Shown here: positions 43,466 to 53,300 of the stretch, one piece after another
Layout of the letters: each line of letters opens with the position of its first letter
How positions within the stretch are numbered: position 1 is the stretch's first letter
Source of the DNA: Saprospiraceae bacterium
GTDB lineage: Bacteria > Bacteroidota > Bacteroidia > Chitinophagales > Saprospiraceae
Direction: 5' to 3'
Assembly: GCA_016717105.1 (NCBI GenBank)
Contig: JADKGF010000015.1
Location: 1 to 64,000 of the forward strand
DNA: 64,000 nucleotides
The notes under the pieces: model-generated
The model's database searches: none
The model's input: only the letters and a program-made list of their open reading frames with translations
What the model was told of the DNA's origin: nothing
Made by a program: the position numbers and the translations under genes

Positions 43466-43766
43466 TTACTCTTTTATACCTTTAACCTACTGTCCATTTT
43501 GACACTTGGCATTTTCGAAACAACCACGACATTATTTTCCCTGTACATATCCTTTTATTTCCACTAAGGCTAATACACCACCGACACCACATCACTTTAA
43601 GAACTTTGCCCATCATATATTCTACTTAAGCTAGACTGGTTTTCAAATACATTATCAATATTCAAATCAACCAAACAAAGATAATAAAAGATAGCATAAA
43701 ACAGCCAATGTAAGATAAAAATAGCGAATCACGTTTATAGTTTTGATGTGCTATGGATTGTCAAAT

Positions 43767-43808
43767 ATGTCTTTTAATACATTGAAAATGTGTAATATAT
43801 AGGATCGA
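43767..43808. repeat. 42-bp dispersed repeat
   Basis: Matches 39527-39568 with two mismatches (ATGTCTTTTAATA, then ATTGAAAATGTG, ending GATCGA). In both places it follows MITE-type sequence; here the MITE in front is heavily decayed (hairpin remnant near 43725-43755). It is followed by a perfect 8-bp hairpin, TCGAAGTC-GCA-GACTTCGA, at 43805-43823. Confidence 0.65.
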
Positions 43809-43830
43809 AGTCGCAGACTTCGACCATCAG

Positions 43831-43920
43831 GGTTTGCGAACCGCCGTATGAGACCAGTACGTACGGTGGTGTGAGATGCGCTTCCCATCAGTTTCGGCTG
43901 GTGGGGCCGTCTACTCGATT
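43831..43920 (+). mobile_element. 3' remnant of a group II intron (domains V-VI)
   Basis: The stretch includes GCGAACCGCCGTA, then GTACGTACGGTGGTGTGAGA, a CCCATCAG/CTGGTGGGG stem, and the terminal CTACTCGATT. This is the usual domain V, domain VI and 3' splice end of bacterial group II introns. The distal helix of domain V looks shortened (TGAGACCAGTA), and no reverse transcriptase or 5' part lies upstream, so it is a dead fragment. Its 3' end abuts TTGTACGCC, one arm of the repeat flanking the DUF1877 gene. Confidence 0.65.
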
Positions 43921-44516
43921 GTACGCCGTTTTTTCTGTCTGATAGTTGTAAATTGTCAACCGACAAAAACAAAAATATAGTCATTGTCTTCTCTTGCTTG
44001 GTTAATAATTTTTTTAAGTTCTGTAAAATCCTCTATAATATGTCGTTTGTTATATGCTTGGTCAGGTGAATTGTCGTTATGCCAAACCGAAGGATAAATT
44101 CCATTGTCATTTAATTCATTTGCATCATATTTTGTTTGTATGTCTGTCTCTGAAAATGTATCAAGCAAGTTATTAAGTTTAGAAATTGTTGTTGTGTCCA
44201 AATAATAAATATCACCACCGTTTTCGTAAATTTCCATTTGTTCTTCGAGTGATAATTTTTCAATGCCTTGTCCGCCTAAAGATTTTGTGGGATTAAATAT
44301 TTCGTTAAAGATTTCAGTTATCGAAATGTCTTGTCCCTTGGATAAAATATATTCAAGACCCATAAAAGAACCCTGAAATGTCGTATAATCTTTAGCAGAC
44401 GAAATTTCGAATTGTGGTCTGTCGGCAGACGTTTCTAATTGTCTGAATGTATCATTTGATATTCTGTAAAGTGTCGCTGATTGGCTCATAGTGTTGGTGT
44501 TTAAAATGGCGTACAA
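43919..44516. repeat. Inverted repeats bracketing the DUF1877 gene
   Basis: TTGTACGCCGTTTT at 43919-43932 and the complement of TTGTACGCCATTTT at 44503-44516 differ at one position. GTTGTAC and GTACAAC resemble the core sites of integron attC (GTTRRRY and RYYYAAC) with one mismatch each, so the gene may be a former cassette. Confidence 0.5.
43956..44489 (-). CDS. DUF1877 (YfbM-like) protein
   Basis: A 177-aa protein from the ATG at 44489 (MSQSATLYRISNDTF). An upstream in-frame start exists, but the conserved sequence begins here. FMGLEYILSKG and the acidic IYYLDTTTISKLNNLLDTF are typical of the family, whose function is unknown. A TATATTTG element at 44541-44534 on the minus strand could be its promoter. 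It is bracketed by the inverted TTGTACGCC repeats, with the intron fragment on its downstream side. Confidence 0.7.
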   Translation of the reverse strand: MSQSATLYRISNDTFRQLETSADRPQFEISSAKDYTTFQGSFMGLEYILSKGQDISITEIFNEIFNPTKSLGGQGIEKLSLEEQMEIYENGGDIYYLDTTTISKLNNLLDTFSETDIQTKYDANELNDNGIYPSVWHNDNSPDQAYNKRHIIEDFTELKKIINQAREDNDYIFVFVG

Positions 44517-44649
44517 CTTGTCTAAAACCGACACAAATATATACCAACTTTCACTTTTTTTATCATCCGTACTAATAAATTCCTTATCGTGACCAATGGA
44601 AATCTATTTACTCTTGAATATCACGCCACATCATTACTGCCAACTCAAC

Positions 44650-44965
44650 AAAATTATATTCTAGCCCTAAAAGGAGCAACAAATATTATTTTGATAATAT
44701 CGTGCTCCTGAACGGAGGCCAAAATAAATTTTGTTTGGATCCTTCTCCCGCATGGGAGCGACCTTGAATACCAACTTATCCTAGTGCTCCCAAACGGAGC
44801 AAGGCAAAAAAGTTATTTGAAGGTTACCTCCGCAGCGGAGATACAAAAAAAAGACTTTTGAAGGTATGCTTCGTTCGGGAGGTACAAAATATACAATTTT
44901 ACGGGCTTCCTCCCGTCGGGAACACACTTTTATACGATTTTGATAGCTTGCTCCGTTCGGGACTC
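44650..44965. repeat. Regular array of eight hairpins, period about 41 bp
   Basis: Palindromes of the CTCC...CGGGAG type begin at about 44664, 44704, 44745, 44786, 44828, 44868, 44908 and 44950, so the spacing is 40-42 bp. Examples are GCTCCCAAACGGAGC and CTCCGCAGCGGAG. The intervals of about 26 nt are alike, with an A-rich start and a TTTTG(A)AGGT-type end, so it is a degenerate tandem repeat rather than a repeat-spacer array. It lies between the DUF1877 gene and the cytochrome cluster. No frame runs through it. Confidence 0.75.
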
Positions 44966-45122
44966 GGTATTTGTTGGGCTGAGCGGGTATTTTTGATGTA
45001 CCAATTATGATATCCATGCCCTTTTAAGTCAGGTTTTCCAGTTCGGCAATTTTCTGGTACAATCATCTTTGCAATATTTCAAAATGCTGTATCTTGTCGC
45101 CATACATAACACAAAATTTTAT

Positions 45123-45983
45123 ATGACCGATACCGGACATAAGATATATATTTCGACTTTAGTTTTTATCGTGGCGGCAGTCACTATTTTCCTGATATTC
45201 TATGGAGCAGATTATTACGCTACAGAAATGGAAGAGCGATTTTATCATAAGGAACATACGTTATTAAAACCTAGTGGCTTATATGGGCATGGCTTGGGTA
45301 TTATTGGTACTTTGCTGATTCTCATCGGTGTTTTTGGGTATATGGCACGGAAGCGATTTCGCAGTTTAAGCAGGATTGGTGTGTTGAATTACTGGGTTGA
45401 GTTCCATATTTTCTTATGTACTTTGGGCCCGATTATGATACTTTTTCATACAGCATTTAAGTTTGGAGGCATCGTTTCGATTAGCTTTTGGAGTATGGTT
45501 GCTGTGGTGGCTAGTGGTGTGATAGGCCGTTTTATTTATTTGCAAATACCTAGGACTATACAGGGTAGGGAACTAATCTTGCACGAAGTTCAAGACTTAA
45601 AATCGAATACTTTAATCGTGCTCAGTCGCCAATTTGAAAATATAAATATCAACACTTTGTTGAGCACATTTAAGGAAAAGTACAATAAAGATTACACAGG
45701 CATTTCTGGATTTTTTGCACAGTTTATGGATGAATACAAGCAGAAAAATGATATTAAGCAGTTATTAATTACTCAGAATTTGGCAGGTGGAGATATAAAA
45801 ACAATCATGAATCTTATTGACCATGAGATGGCGCTTGGTCGCAAGATACAGCGATTGGTGACTATGCAGAAATTGTTTAGATATTGGCACATAGCCCACT
45901 TGCCATTTGCCCTTATCATGCTCATTATCATGGTTATACATGTGGTAGTTGCTGTGACATTTGGTTATACTTGGATATTTTGA
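45123..45983 (+). CDS. b-type-cytochrome-like membrane protein of the multiheme cluster
   Basis: About 286 aa from the ATG at 45123 (MTDTGHKIYISTLVF); an earlier ATG at 45084 is possible. Hydrophobic helices lie at about 10-30, 57-75, 90-113, 118-138 and near the C-terminus. Histidines lie in the membrane segments FHIFLCTLGPIMILFH and WHIAHLPFALIMLIIMVIH, suitable as heme b ligands. A soluble segment of about 100 residues lies before the last helix. It probably takes electrons from quinol or passes them to the cluster. The next gene starts 3 bp later, so they are an operon. The family is not named with certainty. Confidence 0.65.
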   Translation: MTDTGHKIYISTLVFIVAAVTIFLIFYGADYYATEMEERFYHKEHTLLKPSGLYGHGLGIIGTLLILIGVFGYMARKRFRSLSRIGVLNYWVEFHIFLCTLGPIMILFHTAFKFGGIVSISFWSMVAVVASGVIGRFIYLQIPRTIQGRELILHEVQDLKSNTLIVLSRQFENININTLLSTFKEKYNKDYTGISGFFAQFMDEYKQKNDIKQLLITQNLAGGDIKTIMNLIDHEMALGRKIQRLVTMQKLFRYWHIAHLPFALIMLIIMVIHVVVAVTFGYTWIF

Positions 45984-45986
45984 TGT

Positions 45987-47306
45987 ATGGAAGAGTTGCT
46001 GATATATGGATTTGTTTTCATTTTATGCTTAGGTATAATCTATATTTATATCCGAAAGCTTAAAAAGGAATCCGCAGATGTAGGAGAGAAAATCGAGAAA
46101 GCGATAGAAACTGGCGCACATGAACCGGCGTCTTTGTATCCGTATATAGATGAGGATAATTGTATAAAAAGTGGTGCTTGTGTCATCGCTTGTCCCGAAA
46201 AAGAAATCATAGGAATCCGCAATGGTCGGGCTACCTTGATCAATGCTTCTCGATGTATCGGTCATGGTGCTTGTTTTCATGCCTGCCCAGTAGAAGCGAT
46301 ATCTCTGCGCATTGGTACCGAAAAGCGTGGTATAGATCTGCCACATGTCAACAAAAATTTTGAGACCAATGTACATGGTATGTTTATAGCTGGTGAATTG
46401 GGTGGTATGGGTTTGATCAAGAATAGTGTAGAACAAGGTCGACAAGCAGCTGAGTTTGTCTACGAATCCATAGATAAAGACCATAAAGCAGACTATGATT
46501 TGGTTATAATTGGCGCTGGTCGCTGGGATTTCTGCTTCGCTCCAAGCTAAAAAAATGGGGCTCCGAGTAGTTACACTGGAGCAATATACACTTGGTGGTA
46601 CGGTAGCGAATTTCCCAAGATCTAAGATCGTCATGACCTCACCTATGGATTTGCCTGGTCATGGAGAAGTGCGACTTTATCAGACTACCAAATCAGAATT
46701 ATTGTCACTTTGGAAACAGGTAATAGCCAAAAATGATATCAAAATCATCGAAAATGCCAAAGTGGAGCAAATCGGAAAAAAAGATGGTCAATTTCTTTTA
46801 TCCACATTAAAAGGTGATACCTACCTGACCAATAGAGTGCTACTGGCTATCGGACGTAGAGGTACGCCACGCAAGCTCAATGTTTCTGGTGAAGGATTAG
46901 AAAAGGTAGCTTACAAACTGCTAGAACCTGAACTGATTTTTGGTAAAAATATCTTGGTAGTAGGTGGTGGAGATTCTGCTATAGAAAGTGCGCTGCTGCT
47001 TGCCACAGAAAATCAAGTAGTCTTGTCGTACAGAAGCGAAAATTTCAACAGGATAAAACCCTTGAATGACAAAACATTCAAAATGCCATAGAATCTGGAA
47101 AAGTAAAAGTGATATTTGAATCCAATGTGAAAGAAATAACAGATAGTCATGTACACATTCTCTTAAAAGATGGCTTCACGCTTACCTTAGAAAATGATTT
47201 GGTCTATATCTTTGCTGGTGGTGAATTGCCAACACAGTTCCTCGAGAAAGTAGGAATCGAGATTTCAAGAAGATTCAATTACACGATGTTGTCCCATAAG
47301 AAATAG
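45987..47306 (+). CDS. Membrane-anchored ferredoxin / thioredoxin-reductase-like FAD oxidoreductase (two frameshifts)
   Basis: About 439 aa after repairing shifts near 46525 (GAG to PAGISAS) and near 47080 (an A-run). An N-terminal transmembrane helix (about 5-22) is followed by two ferredoxin motifs, each with three Cys plus Pro: CIKSGACVIACP and CIGHGACFHACP. The second of the usual four cysteines is Ser or His, as is common in this family. Then come a conserved link (HGMFIAGELGGMGLIKNSVEQGRQAA) and an FAD/NAD(P)-binding half (VIIGAG and VVGGGDSAIESA). It could pass electrons between NAD(P)H and the cytochromes. It ends 3 bp before the 23-heme cytochrome gene. Confidence 0.82.
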
Positions 47307-47309
47307 AAA

Positions 47310-49148
47310 TTGAACCGAGCGCACACATACATAACCAAGATTTTTATCGGCATATTTATCATCTTGATGTTGGTCAGGACAGTCAGTGGGCAGATTTCTC
47401 CTGGTAAATTGACCAAGGCACACGCTGCTTTGGAAGGTATCAAAAATTGTACATCATGTCATGAAATAGGCGCTCAAATATCAGAACAAAAATGTCTGGA
47501 TTGTCATAAAACACTAAAATCGAGAATTGCACAAAATAAAGGATATCATGTATCATCGGCCATCAAAGGCAAACAGTGTATCTCTTGTCATAGTGAACAT
47601 CATGGTGTCAATTTTGAAATGGTGCGATTCGAAAAGGCCTCATTTAATCATAATCTCACCGGATACGAACTAAAGGGCAGCCATAAAATCAATGATTGTA
47701 CCAAGTGCCACAAGCCTGACAATATAGCAGATATAAAACAAAAAATGGTGAAATCAACGTATCTGGGATTGAATACAAGCTGTGTCACTTGCCATGATGA
47801 CTATCACCAAAAGACCTTGGATAATGATTGCAGCAAATGCCACAATTTTGAAAAATTCAAACCAGCTTCTGCATTTAACCACAACAAAACCAACTTCGCA
47901 CTTACAGGAGGACATGCGAAAGTAGATTGCAATCAGTGCCATAAAATCGAAATGCGAAATGGCAAGAAATTCCAACAATTTGCTGATGTGCCATTCAAAA
48001 ATTGCAATTCTTGTCACAAAGATCCGCATCAAGGTGCGTTTGGAGTAGATTGCAAATCTTGTCATAGCACAGAGTCATTTGCGAAAATGAAATCTACATC
48101 AGCCTTCAATCATAGTTTGACTGGCTTTGAACTGGAAGGAAAACATAGAAGCCTCGATTGTAAACAATGCCATGATAATAGGGCTGGAACAAAAGGTGAC
48201 TACAAAGAATTCGAAAAATCTAAGCCAATAAATTGCCTTACTTGTCACAAAGATGTTCACGATGGCAAGTTGAGTACTGATTGTAAATCATGCCATACAC
48301 AGCAGTCATTTTCTATAAAGAATATAAGGGCGGATTTTGACCATCAACTTACAGGCTTCGAACTGAAAGGAAAGCATAATCAAGTGGACTGCAGGAAATG
48401 CCATACACAAACATATATGACGGCACCGATCAAAAACGACATGTGCAAGGATTGTCATCAGGATTATCACAAAGGAGATTTCAATGCGATGCAGCCGAAT
48501 GATTGTAACGTTTGCCATAGCGAAGCTGGATTTAATGAAAGCAGTTATGACTTAGTACGCCACGAAAAATCATCTTTCCCGTTGCAGGGAGCGCATATCG
48601 CCACACCTTGTTTTGCTTGTCATAGGCCTGAAGGCTCGCAATGGAAATTCAAAAATATCGGACAGAAGTGCAATGATTGTCATGATAATATTCATAAAGG
48701 CTATATTTCTGAGAAATTTATACCGCAAAATGATTGTAGTAGATGCCACAATAGCGGTCAGTGGTCAGATGTCGCATTCGATCACAAACAAACATCATTT
48801 GACTTGGTCGGAAAACATGTCTCCATAAACTGTAGTTCTTGTCATTTCGATGTTGTGGAAGGAAAAAAAGTACAAAAATTTGCTGGATTAAATCAGCAAT
48901 GTGTCAGCTGTCACGACAATAAACATGGTACTCAATTTGAAGAAAATGGCATTACCGATTGTAAGCGATGTCACGGTTTTGAAAAATGGGACACAAGCAA
49001 TTTTAATCATGATAATACCAAATTTAAGTTAGAAGGTGCACATTTGAAGGTAAATTGCAATCAATGCCATGCACCAGAAATACAAAATGGCATCACCATA
49101 ATTTTATACAAAAATGGAAAATTGGATTGTATAGATTGTCACCAATAA
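47310..49148 (+). CDS. 23-heme c-type cytochrome
   Basis: A 612-aa protein from a TTG start, with a hydrophobic N-terminal signal (KIFIGIFIILMLVRTVSGQ). I count 23 CXXCH heme-binding motifs (CTSCH, CLDCH, CISCH, CTKCH and on to CIDCH), about one per 27 residues. Recurring phrases (FNHNLTGYELKGSHKINDC, FNHNKTNFALTGGHAKVDC, FNHSLTGFELEGKH) give a distal His before each heme pair, the pattern of bis-His cytochrome c3/c7-like modules. It should lie in the periplasm. It follows the FAD/ferredoxin gene by 3 bp. Confidence 0.93.
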   Translation: MNRAHTYITKIFIGIFIILMLVRTVSGQISPGKLTKAHAALEGIKNCTSCHEIGAQISEQKCLDCHKTLKSRIAQNKGYHVSSAIKGKQCISCHSEHHGVNFEMVRFEKASFNHNLTGYELKGSHKINDCTKCHKPDNIADIKQKMVKSTYLGLNTSCVTCHDDYHQKTLDNDCSKCHNFEKFKPASAFNHNKTNFALTGGHAKVDCNQCHKIEMRNGKKFQQFADVPFKNCNSCHKDPHQGAFGVDCKSCHSTESFAKMKSTSAFNHSLTGFELEGKHRSLDCKQCHDNRAGTKGDYKEFEKSKPINCLTCHKDVHDGKLSTDCKSCHTQQSFSIKNIRADFDHQLTGFELKGKHNQVDCRKCHTQTYMTAPIKNDMCKDCHQDYHKGDFNAMQPNDCNVCHSEAGFNESSYDLVRHEKSSFPLQGAHIATPCFACHRPEGSQWKFKNIGQKCNDCHDNIHKGYISEKFIPQNDCSRCHNSGQWSDVAFDHKQTSFDLVGKHVSINCSSCHFDVVEGKKVQKFAGLNQQCVSCHDNKHGTQFEENGITDCKRCHGFEKWDTSNFNHDNTKFKLEGAHLKVNCNQCHAPEIQNGITIILYKNGKLDCIDCHQ

Positions 49149-49181
49149 AACATAGTTCTTCAAGCGTTAACACAATAAAAA

Positions 49182-49218
49182 ACCATAAACCGGAGCGTCT
49201 TTGCATCCGGCCTATGGT
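49182..49218 (-). terminator. Terminator between convergent genes
   Basis: CCATA.A.CCGGA pairs with TCCGG.C.TATGG. On the minus strand the stem is followed by a run of T (GGTTTTTTATTG), so it would end the gene at 49234-49698. It may also help to end the cytochrome transcript. Confidence 0.65.
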
Positions 49219-49233
49219 GTACGTTTTGAATAC

Positions 49234-49698
49234 TTATTTTTTTAGTAAAGCATTAATTTGTCTAGAAAAGTCTTCTGTATCCAGTAAGTCTGAACCAATC
49301 TGATCTTGTTTTGAAGAATCATAAATCGGAAGAATAATGTCTTGATTATCATTTTTCTTTAACCTGAAATCAGCCTTTTGAAGGATGGAAATTTCTTTGT
49401 TGTGAACGGTTTCCGTCATATAATTTTTGGAAAGTTCTGTAGATTTTATATTATCAAGTGAGATGACTTCCATTTTATTGAATAGATCGGACTGATAAAA
49501 AATGGCCATTTTGCTTTTGTCTAAAGCAAGCACTGCATTTGTCAGTTTCGTGATTTTATCTGCTTTGATGCCAGACTGCGTAGCTAAGTCATTTATTTTT
49601 TTTAAAGCCTCTGAATTTTTAGGTTTTGAAAACATAAAGTAGGCCATTGGTACAAAAATAAGAAGTACCAATACAATATTTAGAATTAAACTTGACAT
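49234..49698 (-). CDS. Membrane-anchored protein of unknown function
   Basis: A 154-aa protein with one N-terminal helix (LILNIVLVLLIFVPMAYFMF), then a soluble alpha/beta domain (IFYQSDLFNKMEVISLDNI and ISILQKADFRLKK). No family was recognised. It lies between the two giant cytochrome genes on the opposite strand. A perfect 7-bp inverted repeat (TTGTACT/AGTACAA) lies upstream at 49775-49797. Confidence 0.55.
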   Translation of the reverse strand: MSSLILNIVLVLLIFVPMAYFMFSKPKNSEALKKINDLATQSGIKADKITKLTNAVLALDKSKMAIFYQSDLFNKMEVISLDNIKSTELSKNYMTETVHNKEISILQKADFRLKKNDNQDIILPIYDSSKQDQIGSDLLDTEDFSRQINALLKK

Positions 49699-49852
49699 GA
49701 TTTATAAATATATATAATTTTGAATAATAGCGTATTACAATAAAATAGCCTGTAATACAATTTTTTAGACTTGCTTGTACTAACACATGTAGTACAATTA
49801 GGGTAAACCAATAAGAATGTTATGTTTTACCACAAAATTGATGAATTTGAGT

Positions 49853-50251
49853 CTAAAAAAAGGTGTGGAATGGAAAAATTATAGCCAATAAATTTGATTG
49901 CCAAGTAGCAGAAAACAAAATATCCTTACAGTACATTGTTGCTGCGACATATGCGCTACCCTGAGTATCATTGCCATATTGTAAGCCATCAACAGCTGTT
50001 GGTTGGTCTATATTTTTTACAACTTGCCATTGGACAGGTTTGGGATCCGACTTAGAAGAACCAGAAAGTAGCGAACTTTCAAATTTCGAAATGGAATTGC
50101 CATTTTTATCGCCTATACTGTGATTACATCCTTGAGGATATGCCAGCAAGGAAACAGCAAAAATTATTGCTGATAATACAAAAGCCGAAATTCTTTTAAT
50201 ATCAATCACAACACAAAGGTATGCTTCTTTTTTGATTGTAGTGTGTTTCAA
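49853..50251 (-). CDS. Putative secreted small protein
   Basis: Up to 132 aa. A signal-like helix (FVLSAIIFAVSLLAYPQG) is followed by a 75-residue domain with two more Cys residues. A TACCTTTG element on the minus strand (50222-50215) lies inside the first codons, so the real start is probably further in, perhaps the GTG near 50209. The gene lies 71 bp from the TTG alternative start of the divergent giant cytochrome frame. No family was recognised. Confidence 0.45.
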   Translation of the reverse strand: MKHTTIKKEAYLCVVIDIKRISAFVLSAIIFAVSLLAYPQGCNHSIGDKNGNSISKFESSLLSGSSKSDPKPVQWQVVKNIDQPTAVDGLQYGNDTQGSAYVAATMYCKDILFSATWQSNLLAIIFPFHTFF

Positions 50252-50387
50252 GAAAATATTTAATTCTCATTAACTTACTTGGAAAATAAACATGAATTAA
50301 TTTGTCTTTTGAAAATGGAATTTGATACTATTCAGCAATAAATTATTCCTTTTCAGCTTAATTTTTTATTCGAAATGTTACAAAACT

Positions 50388-53300
50388 ATGACAAATATAT
50401 ATCTTGTGTTCAATTTAATTGATATCCAGAATTTGAATCTGAAATTTGGCATTTTACTGGTTTTGATCTCTAATGCGATGTTGGTATTAGGGCAATCACC
50501 GCATGGTAAAAACTTTGCTATGGATTGTGCCCAATGTCATCAACCCGAAAATTGGAATTTCCAGCAAAACAAGGCTAGCTTCAATCATGACAGTACTTCA
50601 TTTCCATTATCTGGTCAGCATGTAGGATTAGAATGTCGTTCTTGTCATGAGTCACTTGAATTTAATCGTGCGCCATCCACGTGTAATGCCTGTCATCAAG
50701 ACATTCATCAGCAAACAGTAGGAAATGACTGTGCTCGATGCCATGATTCGCAATCATGGATAGTAGAAGACATCACTTTGTTGCATGAAAGAATTTCGTT
50801 CCCATTGATGGGCGTACATTCCAATATCAATTGCAATAGTTGTCACATGAGCGAGACCAATGTGCGATTTTCGCCAGTAGGTGTGACTTGTATAGATTGT
50901 CATAGAAGTGATTATCTCAATACAAAAAAACCAGATCATGTTAAGAATAATTTTGGTAATGATTGTGCAGCGTGTCATGGATTAAACGGGACAGATTGGA
51001 ATACAGAAATTGTAGATCATAGTTTTTTCCCATTGGAGCTTGGTCATAAAATAGAGGATTGTGCAGCATGTCATTTATCGGATGATTATTCGAATATATC
51101 TCCAGATTGTATAAGTTGTCATCAGACTGATTTTAATAATACTTTGACGCCCAATCACAGGCTGTCAGGATTTTCAGATCAATGCAAAACATGTCATACC
51201 TTAGCGCCAGGATGGAAGCCAGTTACTTACACGGATCACGATGCTGACCATTTCCCGATTTATTCAGGTAAGCATAAAGGTGTATGGAATGATTGTGCAG
51301 AATGTCATACGAATGCAAATGATTTTAAGGTGTTTTCATGTGTAGTCTGCCATAAAAATCCGGAAACAGAAGATCAACATGACGGTGTAAGTGGCTTTAA
51401 TTTTGCGGATAATGCTTGTCTCGCTTGTCATCCTACTGGTGATGCAGATATGGCTTTCGACCATAATAATACTGCTTTCCCATTGACAGGTGCGCATCGA
51501 ATGGTAGATTGTACTTCCTGTCATGCTAATGGTTTCGTAGGTACATCGACCTTATGTTTAGATTGTCATTCAGCAGATTTTAATGGCTCTCTCAATCCTA
51601 ATCATAAGCAATTGGGCTTACCCACCGATTGTAAAACTTGTCATACTACAGATCCTGGTTGGAGCCCTGCGACTTTTGCGGATCATAATAATTTTTATCA
51701 GCTAAATGGTGCCCATGCTGCCATAGCAAGCCAGTGTGTCGAGTGTCATAATGGCGATTATAATAATACCCCGAATACTTGTTATGCTTGTCATACAAAC
51801 GATTACAACGGCGTAAATGCTCCAAATCACAAGCAAAACAATTTTTCATTGGATTGTGCAACTTGTCATAATGAAAATGCTTGGCAGCCATCTACATTCG
51901 ACCATGACGGATTATATTTTCCTATTTTTTCAGGAAAACACCAAGGCCAATGGATGGAATGTGTCGAATGCCATCAAGTAAGTGGCAATTTTACGATTTT
52001 TACATGTGTCAGTTGCCACAAAAACCCTGAAACCAATGATGAACACGTTGGTGTGAACGGATATACTTACAATGACAATGCTTGTCTGGCATGTCATCCT
52101 ACAGGTGATGCTGATATGGTGTTTGATCATAATAGTACCGCTTTTCCACTTACTGGAGCACATACTACTGTAGATTGTAATAGTTGTCACGCCAATGGAT
52201 TTATTGGGACTTCCACCTTATGTTCATCTTGTCATACCGATGATTATAATCAATCCATCAATCCCGACCATAAAAAACTGGCATTCGGTACAGATTGTGT
52301 TCAATGTCATACTACCAATCCTGGCTGGAGTCCAGCTACATTTTCCGATCACAATAATGTGTATGCTCTAAATGGTGCCCATGCATCTATAGCAAATAAT
52401 TGTATAGAATGTCATAATGGAGATTATAACAATACACCAAATACTTGTTACGGCTGTCACAATAGTGATTACAATGCCACGGTAAGTCCAAATCATAAAC
52501 AATTGTTATTTCCTCAGGATTGTGCGCAATGTCATTCAGAGAGCGCTTGGACACCTTCGACATTTAATCATGATGGGCAATATTTTCCAATAAATAGTGG
52601 TGAGCACCAAGGCGTATGGAATGATTGTATAGAATGCCATAATACACCAGGCAATTGGGCTGCATTCACTTGTATAACTTGCCACATGAACCCAGAAACT
52701 GACTCAGACCATGCTGGCGTTGGTGGATATTCATATTATAGTCCCGCATGTCTGGCATGTCATCCTACGGGCGATGCAGATCTGATTTTTGACCACAATA
52801 CGACGATGTTCCCACTGACCGGAGCACATAATAGCGCCGATTGTATGCAATGCCATGCCAATGGATTTGAAGGAACATCTAGTTCTTGTGTAAGTTGTCA
52901 TACCAATGATTTCAACCAAGCTACCAACCCAAATCACGTACAATTGAACCTTGCTACGGATTGTATCACTTGTCATACGACCAATCCTGGTTGGAGCCCT
53001 GCGCTTTTCCCAACGCATCAGGATGTATATCCATTGAATGGTGCGCATGCTGCAATAGCAAATAATTGTGTAGAATGTCACAATGGAGATTATAATAATA
53101 CACCAAATACATGTGTAGGCTGCCATAATAGTGATTATCAAGCCACCACAGATCCAAATCACATAGCATTGCAATTTCCAACAGATTGTGCAAGTTGTCA
53201 CAATGAAAATGCTTGGACACCTTCTACATTTAACCATGATAATCAATATTTTCCAATATATAGTGGCGAGCATCAAGGAGAATGGAATCAATGTCAGGAA

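Larger units (their letters stand above)
41812..43645. repeat. Tandem duplication, second unit missing one gene
   Basis: Unit A (41812-42969) holds MITE copy, 56-aa gene, DUF6934-like gene and a 190-bp upstream region ending gctagactggttttc. Unit B (42970-43645) repeats MITE, 56-aa gene and the same upstream region with the same end, but lacks the 441-bp DUF6934-like gene. The missing segment is flanked in unit A by short TCATTTAT direct repeats (near 42327 and 42769), a likely deletion route. Confidence 0.8.

Noticed and set aside
43751..43984. 77-aa minus-strand frame over the intron fragment
   Set aside because: It reads through the domain V-VI RNA structure and repeat sequence, with no protein-like conservation.
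44650..44965. CRISPR array
   Set aside because: The repeats are short, degenerate and self-palindromic, the intervals are similar to each other rather than unique, and no cas gene is present.
45063..45070. Promoter CATCTTTG before the membrane protein gene at 45123
   Set aside because: It differs from TAnnTTTG at the first position and lacks a clear upstream TTG, so it was not listed.
49775..49797. Terminator at the TTGTACT/AGTACAA inverted repeat
   Set aside because: The stem is only 7 bp and no T-run follows on either strand; an operator is as likely.
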